From positions 1-57,828 of the forward strand of contig DESZ01000003.1 in NCBI GenBank assembly GCA_002361485.1: a stretch of DNA of 57,828 nt, given 5' to 3'. Of the stretch, positions 52,901 through 57,828 are shown piece after piece; positions within the stretch are counted from its first letter, which is position 1; every line of letters begins with the position of its first letter. The notes under the pieces were generated by a model. It was not told where the DNA came from and made no database searches. It saw nothing but the letters and a program-made list of their open reading frames with translations. The translations under genes and the position numbers were made by a program. This DNA is from Cyanobacteria bacterium UBA3301. GTDB lineage: Bacteria; Cyanobacteriota; Vampirovibrionia; Gastranaerophilales; Gastranaerophilaceae.

Positions 52901-53812
52901 CATTTATCAAACGGAAACGCAAGCTTATCACCCGTAAAAGTAGAAGGTCCTTTGATGTCATATTATGTAACAGGAACATATTATATTTTACCAAATACGG
53001 CACATCTTAATATTTTAGGCAGATTAGATTCGAAAATTGTTTCATATTTAGGGCCTATCGGACAATTGTCAGCAGAAAAGTTATTATCATATATTCCTAA
53101 TTTTGGACCGGCTACGGCACAATACTTAAAATTATTAACATCAAATCCCGAAACGGAAAAGACAGAACTTATTCCGCCATTAACAAACGGAAGTAAGTCT
53201 TACAAGGATTTTAAAGTCATATTTAACGGTCCTGTTGAAAAATCATCTTCGGTAAAAAGTTTTAAATGGCTTTCAAAATGCGATACGACTCAAATGAATA
53301 TAAAAGATGATTTAAAAAATGCAAAAGAAGCAGTCGAAAAAAATATCGAAAATACAATAAAAGATGCGCAAACAAAAGCAGAAAACGTGAAAACAAATGT
53401 TACTAATATTGTAAATGCGAAAAAACAAGAAGTTGAAAATGCGAAAAAATCCATTCAACAAACTAAAACTGAACTTGAAAATGCAAAAAATAATGCAAAA
53501 CAAACAGCAACCAATTTAGGTAATCTGTTGAAAAACGCAGCAATCAATTCGCAGAAAAAAATTGAAACTACTCCTGCAAATAAAACGACAACAACAGAAC
53601 AAAGCACAACAACCAAGACAGAAGTAAAAACAGAGCAGAAATCGGCTCCCACATCAAGTTCGCCGGCAACATCGAGCTCAACTACTACACAAACGCCGGC
53701 AGCATCATCTGCGCCAGCATCATCTCAATCTTCAGCATCGACTGCTGCGCAAACTACGACGCAAACACCAAGTGACACGACATCTGAAACAAATTCGGAA
53801 GGCGATAATTAA
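50000..53812 (+). CDS. AsmA-family envelope protein with long disordered tail
   Basis: 1270 residues. One N-terminal transmembrane helix (about 8-32) is followed by a long beta-rich periplasmic region of AsmA type. The C-terminal AsmA signature lies near 905-1010, with LTGTLNFDTKLSAHG, MKGDINFNIDNGRF and TISGKLHLSNGNASL. AsmA-like proteins (TamB, YhdP) form grooves thought to move lipids or assist outer-membrane assembly. The last 170 residues are unusual: a coiled-coil-like Lys/Asn/Ala/Glu stretch, then about 85 residues of almost only Ser, Thr, Ala, Pro, Gln and Glu. AGGAGACGGGGA precedes the ATG. yidD follows. Confidence 0.82.
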   Translation: MKLNIKKLAIIFGGLLIGLYGLFLVLPYIISPIANSYNDDIEKIIKDTTGLEANLDGIGFTTSYKFDAGLKIKDFSLSAPNSNIKIIDAKNVNADISLIALIFKKVQLGKISADNLSANIVIKKDGTCEILDYIPKSEEPSEPMKSLPFGLKLSNKLPNIIIDNYKLAFIDAQDKKEYSITGQSFKITDFILDKKIKISTNGKITFEDRIVSNYDIKIFNKIMPNLQLDDLVFPKDITVEDNGEITVAPQNMPTKANPTSTPFTIIDAFKTINKNHLKADISANIQTSGTVKAPVQKGYIEVNGLSIAVGGKQLPDSFLKMIFKGEKTDFESEFFTSNEKDEKTVLTGSITSGNNKNIDLVLKSNAKFNNIIRLADSVAQTIGKKDLETITATGQFDANFNIKTDLKTVTSNGYLKIAPSKLVYGLYNIVVDNISADIDCKDNNINIKKAGFSIYNQPLNLNGTISQDAVANLKLTANKLPVKGLLGALGQISILKENNINNGTISVNALIKGKLNEIKPDVTVNADSIDIYNKPTGFRVLLSNALVKLLLSQDDMSGDIDINSLAIKNLQASISAPKAKVIADTKDINIKNSYVLINNSRVDVTGSVKDYLTEKLNMNIKAQGNLSAKDVMAFIPKEMHWMFPHIGSMPIKLTATGNQKEQHVVFDLDATPQNYIQFADVNLLKNKNTKVHAEMKIANNNIKLSNSGVFANTNQIATFGGGINNLSSPKLNINVSIPKDVSFTIWGMKNSNITANGEVAITGEPLTPKLKGKVNIADLSIKDMNFAITNLVAHLNGSGIGGHATAQRMHFDGIVGTNLSSDFSLNNFTDFYLDKITADAFSGKVSGKISYNIPKFAMVVDLTGKGLNSMDAVYGAVKIPRALTGTLNFDTKLSAHGVTDKEIINTMKGDINFNIDNGRFVSIGKLENVVRAQNLTSNSLLKSALSQMTTLSALQETDKFKTISGKLHLSNGNASLSPVKVEGPLMSYYVTGTYYILPNTAHLNILGRLDSKIVSYLGPIGQLSAEKLLSYIPNFGPATAQYLKLLTSNPETEKTELIPPLTNGSKSYKDFKVIFNGPVEKSSSVKSFKWLSKCDTTQMNIKDDLKNAKEAVEKNIENTIKDAQTKAENVKTNVTNIVNAKKQEVENAKKSIQQTKTELENAKNNAKQTATNLGNLLKNAAINSQKKIETTPANKTTTTEQSTTTKTEVKTEQKSAPTSSSPATSSSTTTQTPAASSAPASSQSSASTAAQTTTQTPSDTTSETNSEGDN

Positions 53813-53889
53813 TACACAGAAGATAGAAATTTAAATGTAATTTATATTACTTTAAAACTACGGATAATTTTTATTGTATTATTTTGATT

Positions 53890-54096
53890 ATGAAACAAAT
53901 AGTGTTATTTTTTATAAAAATATATCAATGGTTTTCGAAATTCACTCCGCCAGTTTGCAGATTTACTCCGACGTGTTCAGAGTATATGAAGCAAGCTATC
54001 ATTAAGTATGGATTATTTAAGGGTTTATGGCTCGGAATAAAGAGGATTTGCCGTTGTCATCCCGGAAATCCCGGAGGATATGACCCCGTTCCTTAA
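53890..54096 (+). CDS. yidD: Membrane protein insertion efficiency factor YidD
   Basis: 68 residues from the ATG at 53890. YQWFSKFTPPVCRFTPTCSEYM and CRCHPGNPGGYDPVP carry the conserved cysteines and the C-terminal motif of the family. YidD is a small amphipathic inner-membrane-associated protein that helps YidC/Sec insertion. The usual neighbours (rnpA, yidC, rpmH) are absent here. A TATTAT box ends seven bases before the ATG, so the mRNA may be leaderless. Confidence 0.92.
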   Translation: MKQIVLFFIKIYQWFSKFTPPVCRFTPTCSEYMKQAIIKYGLFKGLWLGIKRICRCHPGNPGGYDPVP

Positions 54097-54220
54097 AATT
54101 ATGCGCAAAATTTTATATTCAGGAGTTTTTGTATTACAAAACTTAAAAAATTGTTGAGGTTAGCTCATATAAGTTTTATAATTACCCATGCGGTATGTAA
54201 TCGGAAAGGATTTTAATTAA

Positions 54221-55237
54221 ATGGTTTCAATTGAAGAAAAGACTTATGCGGAATTGGAAAGAGCAATCAGCCCTAATCATGATATCAAATTGTTTGCAGG
54301 GCGTTCAAATCCTGCCTTAGCTCAGGAAATTGCAAATGAACTCGGCACAACGGTAGGGCCTATGATTGTTAAAAATTTTGCTGACGGCGAAATTTATGTA
54401 CAGGTTAAAGAAAGTGTAAGAGGGGATGATGTATTTATTATTCAGCCCGTATGCAATCCCGTAAACGAAAACTTAATGGAGCTTTTAATTATTATTGATG
54501 CATTTAAACGCGCAAGCGCAAAATCAATAACCGCAGTTATACCGTACTATGGTTATGCAAGACAAGATAGAAAAACATCAGGCAGAGAAGCCATAACAGC
54601 AAAACTTGTTGCGGATTTATTAACAACAGCAGGCGCTAACAGAGTTTTGGCTATGGATTTACACACAGGACAAATTCAAGGTTTCTTTAACATTCTGGTT
54701 GACCATATCTTTGCCGCTCCGATACTTACAAATTATATAAAAAGTTTAAATATAAATCCTGAAGAAATGGTTGCCGTATCTCCTGATATGGGCGGTGCTA
54801 ACCGCACAAGATACTTTGCAAAACGTCTTGATTGCCCGATTGCAATTATTGATAAACGCCGCGACAAACATAATGAAGCCATCGCAACAAACGTAATCGG
54901 AGATGTCGAAGGTAAAGTATGTTTGATGTTTGATGATATTATTGATACTGCAGGCACTATTTGCGAAGCTGCAAAATTATTAAAATCACGCGGTGCAAAA
55001 GATATCTATGTAGGAGCAACGCACCCTGTATTTTCAGGCCCTGCGATAGAGCGTTTGGGTTCTGCGCCGATAACCGAATGTATCGTAACAAATACAATTC
55101 CTTTAGATATGAGCAAAATGCCATCTAATATCAAACAAATTTCCGTTGCACCGTTATTAGCACAAGCAATCGCTCGTATCCATGATGATGAATCCGTAAG
55201 TTCATTATTCGGTTTTGAAAAAGAAATGAAAGTGTAA
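54221..55237 (+). CDS. prs: Ribose-phosphate pyrophosphokinase
   Basis: 338 residues. The flexible loop YYGYARQDRKTSGREAITAK, MDLHTGQIQGFF and the PRPP motif DDIIDTAGTI are complete. It makes PRPP from ribose-5-phosphate and ATP for purine, pyrimidine, His and Trp synthesis. GGAAAGGA precedes the ATG. The 124-base gap from yidD holds its promoter region. A hairpin-array element lies directly downstream. Confidence 0.97.
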   Translation: MVSIEEKTYAELERAISPNHDIKLFAGRSNPALAQEIANELGTTVGPMIVKNFADGEIYVQVKESVRGDDVFIIQPVCNPVNENLMELLIIIDAFKRASAKSITAVIPYYGYARQDRKTSGREAITAKLVADLLTTAGANRVLAMDLHTGQIQGFFNILVDHIFAAPILTNYIKSLNINPEEMVAVSPDMGGANRTRYFAKRLDCPIAIIDKRRDKHNEAIATNVIGDVEGKVCLMFDDIIDTAGTICEAAKLLKSRGAKDIYVGATHPVFSGPAIERLGSAPITECIVTNTIPLDMSKMPSNIKQISVAPLLAQAIARIHDDESVSSLFGFEKEMKV

Positions 55238-55242
55238 AACGC

Positions 55243-55257
55243 ACAAAATAATTGTAC
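55243..55257 (+). repeat. Left 15-bp direct repeat flanking the hairpin array
   Basis: ACAAAATAATTGTAC, identical to 55676-55690. It lies six bases after the prs stop codon and may be the remains of the prs terminator or a target-site duplication. Confidence 0.75.
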
Positions 55258-55288
55258 GTTTAATTTATGCATGCTTTTCAAATTTATT

Positions 55289-55654
55289 GTTCACTTTTCT
55301 TTTTTATTGCGACGAAAAAAGAAAAGTGAACCGAAAAGAAAAACACGCTTGCAATAGCGATGCCGAAAGGCATCGCTCCGCGCAATAATATTGAACAGAA
55401 TTACCCGTACGTTTTGTCCTATCGGACAAAATCTTTTAGCGAACCTAAAAACGGTTCGCATGCAGCGCCGGATTTTACAAACGCGCGGCGTTGTTTTAGC
55501 CGCGCTGAAAGATTTTTGCCTATTTTAGGCAAAAACACATTTTACCGCGTTAAGCGGTCTTGTGCAATGCCTTATGGCATTGCTGTGAATTAGCGAGTTT
55601 TTCTTTTTTGGTTCGTTTTTTCTTTTTGCTTCAAGACAAAAAGAAAAAATGAAC
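55289..55654. repeat. Array of nine consecutive hairpins (non-coding, MITE-like)
   Basis: Perfect or near-perfect stem-loops follow each other: 55289-55331 (17-bp stem), 55356-55377 (GAAA loop), 55412-55431, 55439-55459, 55483-55505, 55513-55535, 55544-55558, 55564-55583 and 55611-55654 (18 bp, one mismatch). In addition the segment 55315-55349 is nearly complementary to 55593-55627, giving long imperfect terminal inverted repeats. The region is richer in G+C than its surroundings. Open frames across it are by-products of the palindromes. It could be a mobile non-autonomous element, a structured RNA or an mRNA-end stabiliser. With its flanks it fills the gap 55238-55776. Confidence 0.8.
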
Positions 55655-55675
55655 AAATAATTTAAAATTGGATGT

Positions 55676-55690
55676 ACAAAATAATTGTAC
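55676..55690 (+). repeat. Right 15-bp direct repeat flanking the hairpin array
   Basis: Identical to 55243-55257. Here it is part of the inverted repeat ATGTACAA-AATAA-TTGTACAT (55672-55692) followed by TTTTT, which could act as a terminator. Confidence 0.75.
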
Positions 55691-55739
55691 ATTTTTGAAA
55701 TATTAAATACACGCATTGATGTATTTTTACTGATTTTTA

Positions 55740-55767
55740 TTGATAAATATTTTTATATCATTACAAT
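55740..55767 (+). promoter_or_regulatory. Promoter of the secreted TPR gene
   Basis: TTGATA (55740-55745), 16-base spacer, TACAAT (55762-55767). The ATG at 55777 lies only nine bases further, so the leader is a few nucleotides. Confidence 0.6.
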
Positions 55768-55776
55768 AATATTAGT

Positions 55777-56349
55777 ATGAAGAAATTTCTTTCGATATTA
55801 CTGTTATTATTGTTGAGCATTCCTGCTTTTGCAAAGCCGGGGACTATTGTAACCTATGTAATTGACCCTGAAAAAAATGCTTATGATCACAATAATAAAG
55901 GGGTTATGTATCTTGAAGAAAAATGCTATTATGCGGCAATTCAAGAGTTCAAAATGGCGATTTCACTTAACCCGAAAGCACAATCCACTGCCGTATATTT
56001 TAACAACTTAGGTAAAACATATTTAATAATCGGTTATCCTGACTTGGCATTAGACTGTTTTAAAAATGCCGTTACCCAATACAGTTTAAACCTTGATTAT
56101 TACGTCAACCTTGCAAAATGCTACAAACAACTGGGACAAGCTCAAAAACAACTTGCTATTGCCCGTTCTGAATCAAATAATAATCCCCTTGCAAAAGTTA
56201 TGGCAGGAATTTTGGAAGAACAATTAGGAAACAAAAAAAGAGCAATAACAACTCTTGATGATTTCGCTATGTCAGAGCCTGATTTAATTATTACACCTGC
56301 TATAAAGCAGCATATTAAAGAACTGGTAAAAGAAATTAATGAATCATAA
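55777..56349 (+). CDS. Secreted TPR-repeat protein
   Basis: 190 residues with a signal peptide (LSILLLLLLSIPAFA) cut near residue 19. About three TPR units follow, such as NNKGVMYLEEKCYYAAIQEF and FNNLGKTYLIIGYPDLALDCF. It is probably periplasmic and binds partner proteins there. It has almost no 5' leader. It converges on rlmH with a two-base gap. The function is unknown. Confidence 0.82.
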   Translation: MKKFLSILLLLLLSIPAFAKPGTIVTYVIDPEKNAYDHNNKGVMYLEEKCYYAAIQEFKMAISLNPKAQSTAVYFNNLGKTYLIIGYPDLALDCFKNAVTQYSLNLDYYVNLAKCYKQLGQAQKQLAIARSESNNNPLAKVMAGILEEQLGNKKRAITTLDDFAMSEPDLIITPAIKQHIKELVKEINES

Positions 56350-56351
56350 TG

Positions 56352-56837
56352 CTACTTATGATAAGTTTCTCCCTTTATAATTTTGAAAGCCCTATATATT
56401 TGCTCTACAAGTATTAAGCGTGCAAATTCGTGCAAAAAAGTCATCCTTGACATACTCATTTTTAAATTTGCACGAGCTGAAACGTTTTTACCTATCCCGC
56501 AGGAAGAACCTATTACAAATACTATTTCTTGAGTACCCATATTTGTTAAATCTTCTATATGCTTGGCAAACTCCTCACTTGAAAATTCTTTCCCTTTAAT
56601 TTCAAGCGTTATAAGGTAATCAGTCGGTTTTATATATGATAATATTTTCTCACCCTCTTGAAGTAAGATTTTATCCGTCAAATTTTCATCTTTAATTTCT
56701 ATCGGGTTAATTTCAACTACAGAAATTTGTGCATAAGGTGTCAGACGCTTTAAAAATTCGTCTATACCGGATTTTAAAAATTTTTCTTTAATTTTCCCGA
56801 GTGCAATAATCTTAATTTTCAATTTTTGAATTATCAC
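56352..56837 (-). CDS. rlmH: 23S rRNA (pseudouridine-1915-N3)-methyltransferase RlmH
   Basis: 161 residues as drawn. The SPOUT knot motif EIVFVIGSSCGIG and the C-terminal RAFKIIKGETYHK are diagnostic. It methylates pseudouridine 1915 in helix 69 of 23S rRNA. The start is unsure: most homologues begin MKIKI, which would match a TTG at 56822. The ATG at 56837 gives five extra residues. Both overlap the mscS-like gene, so the two are probably cotranscribed. Confidence 0.93.
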   Translation of the reverse strand: MIIQKLKIKIIALGKIKEKFLKSGIDEFLKRLTPYAQISVVEINPIEIKDENLTDKILLQEGEKILSYIKPTDYLITLEIKGKEFSSEEFAKHIEDLTNMGTQEIVFVIGSSCGIGKNVSARANLKMSMSRMTFLHEFARLILVEQIYRAFKIIKGETYHK

Positions 56838-57645
56838 TTTCTATATATATTGAACGGGATGGAAAAGCAAAATCAATATTTGCCGCTCTAAAACCTGCTA
56901 TTACCTGTTCTAAAAATTCTCCGCGAACTCTTAAAAATTTGAAATAAGAGCCCGTATTTATATACCCCATAAAACGAATATTAATTGAGCTTTCACCCAT
57001 ATCATGAATTGCAATGGTGAAATTTTTCAAAATATCTTTGTGATTTGTTGCAACCTCTTTTAATATTTCCTTTGCCCTTTTTATTGAGTCATTATCAGTA
57101 GAATATGTAACGCCGAAAGTTACTTTCAACAATCTTTTATACGCTTTGGATACGTTTATTACTACTGCGTTTGCAACAACATTGTTCGGCACGGTTGTTA
57201 AAAAATTATCCAAATCTCTTATTTTGGTTGAACGAATGGTTACATCTTCAACGTAGCCTTCAACCCCGTTCACCTTTACATAATCACCAATTCTATATAC
57301 ATGATCGGATAAAATTGAAATACTGCCAAAGATATTTGCTAAAGTATCTTTCGCAGCCATACCGACAGCCAAACCTCCGATTCCGAAACCTGCAATTATT
57401 GATGATATTGAATACCCTTGAGTTTGTAATATTCCCGTTATTGCAAGAAAGACAAGTATGACCTTTAATAATTTCATTATTACAGGAATAAACCTTAATA
57501 ACGGAGAATTTGATTCTTGGCTCTTTATTTTATCAATTATCTTTTTATCAACGACATTGATTAACTTAAACAAAGCTATCAATATAATTACATTAATTAC
57601 GATAGCAATTATATTTGTTTGAAGTTTTGATAAGTCAAAATTCAT
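56812..57645 (-). CDS. Small-conductance mechanosensitive channel family protein (MscS)
   Basis: 277 residues. Two or three N-terminal helices lead to the pore helix IIAGFGIGGLAVGMAAKDTLANIFGSI, followed by the beta domain (RIGDYVKVNGVEGYVEDVTIRSTKIR, TTVPNN) and the alpha/beta C-terminal vestibule. It opens when the inner membrane is stretched and releases solutes under osmotic shock. It is upstream of rlmH with an overlap. GAAAGGAAA precedes the ATG. Confidence 0.93.
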   Translation of the reverse strand: MNFDLSKLQTNIIAIVINVIILIALFKLINVVDKKIIDKIKSQESNSPLLRFIPVIMKLLKVILVFLAITGILQTQGYSISSIIAGFGIGGLAVGMAAKDTLANIFGSISILSDHVYRIGDYVKVNGVEGYVEDVTIRSTKIRDLDNFLTTVPNNVVANAVVINVSKAYKRLLKVTFGVTYSTDNDSIKRAKEILKEVATNHKDILKNFTIAIHDMGESSINIRFMGYINTGSYFKFLRVRGEFLEQVIAGFRAANIDFAFPSRSIYIESDNSKIEN

Positions 57646-57687
57646 AAGATTTCCTTTCTTTTGTTATTATATTACAGAAAATATTAC

Positions 57688-57716
57688 TTGCAAAAAACTT
57701 TTTTTTTGGTTTTAAT
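57688..57716 (+). promoter_or_regulatory. Promoter of rpsT
   Basis: TTGCAA (57688-57693), 17-base spacer containing a T tract, TTTAAT (57711-57716). Confidence 0.55.
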
Positions 57717-57721
57717 ATAAA

Positions 57722-57766
57722 TACTCACATCCTCAATTTGAGTACGTGCAAAGTCATTAATTGCAC
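57722..57766 (+). promoter_or_regulatory. Two small hairpins in the rpsT leader
   Basis: TACTCA (57722-57727) pairs with TGAGTA (57739-57744), and GTGCAA (57746-57751) with TTGCAC (57761-57766). They precede the ribosome site AAAGGAAAGG. S20 autoregulates its synthesis in E. coli; a similar role here is only a possibility. Confidence 0.4.
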
Positions 57767-57792
57767 ACAAGACAAAGGAAAGGTAAAACAAA

Positions 57793-57828
57793 ATGGCAAA
57801 TATTAAATCTGCTAAAAAAAGAGTATTA
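57793..57828 (+). CDS. rpsT: 30S ribosomal protein S20, first 12 codons (partial)
   Basis: The frame from the ATG reads MANIKSAKKRVL, the standard N-terminus of S20, and is cut by the window edge. AAAGGAAAGG precedes the ATG and a promoter lies about 80 bases upstream. It diverges from the mscS-like gene. Confidence 0.9.
   Translation, partial: MANIKSAKKRVL

Noticed and set aside
55360..55716. Open reading frames of 77 and 63 codons on both strands inside the hairpin array
   Set aside because: They run through a chain of palindromes, lack ribosome sites, and the peptides only reflect the inverted repeats.
1..57828. CRISPR array, tRNA or rRNA genes, IS element with transposase
   Set aside because: No regularly spaced repeats, no cloverleaf or rRNA-like segments and no transposase-like proteins were seen on either strand.

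Overview
The window reads as chromosomal DNA of an AT-rich, diderm relative of Cyanobacteria. It most resembles the gut Vampirovibrionia/Melainabacteria order Gastranaerophilales. This rests on prepilins with an FTLAEVLITLSIIG N-terminus, lipopolysaccharide genes (kdsA, a family-9 glycosyltransferase), a Sec/YidD/AsmA envelope set, many TPR proteins and several large lineage-type unknowns. The placement is from remembered family traits and was not tested by search.

Left part (1-12.4 kb): the tail of an HU-like protein, two tandem prepilin-like genes, gatB, a SIS-domain sugar-phosphate protein with an SDR oxidoreductase, a 590-residue TPR protein, a TatD-associated type radical SAM protein, a small unknown, and an ADP-forming acyl-CoA synthetase with an odd cysteine-rich tail. 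Then come a CheY-like receiver coupled to a degenerate GspE-like protein and a DUF167 protein.

The most striking element lies at 12431-12610. It has a 19-codon leader ORF with five His codons, a 14-bp antiterminator and a competing intrinsic terminator: the full architecture of a histidine-type transcription attenuator. Downstream are not his genes but an unknown membrane protein (12611-13861) and then a 788-residue protein with a calpain-like C-terminal cysteine protease domain (13916-16282).

Middle part (16-36 kb): a LysM anchor protein and secreted GH13 enzyme; on the minus strand a lone pair of corrinoid iron-sulfur protein subunits, an adhesin-E-like secreted protein, ftsH and gcvT-gcvH-gcvPA (no gcvPB here). 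Next are a TPR protein, a ribbon-helix-helix protein and a minus-strand operon nanE-unknown-ROK kinase-unknown-UbiA prenyltransferase with a perfect 26-bp palindrome over the nanE -35 region. A 57-residue unlisted small ORF and a 737-residue Q/N-rich unknown follow, then kdsA-MBL hydrolase-GT9.

Right part (36-57.8 kb): lysS diverges from a peptidoglycan/division operon murF-mraY-murD-ftsW-murG, followed by a lone sugar-type ABC permease. Then dGTPase (minus), rpsO with a structured leader, an unknown, nagZ, a large TPR protein (minus), a 1270-residue AsmA-like protein, yidD and prs. After prs sits a roughly 370-bp array of nine consecutive hairpins between 15-bp direct repeats, which looks like a non-coding mobile or structural element. 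The window ends with a secreted TPR protein, rlmH-mscS (minus) and the first 12 codons of rpsT.

Several genes (kdsA, nanE, murF, yidD and two TPR genes) have the -10 box 6-9 nt before the start codon, suggesting leaderless or near-leaderless mRNAs.
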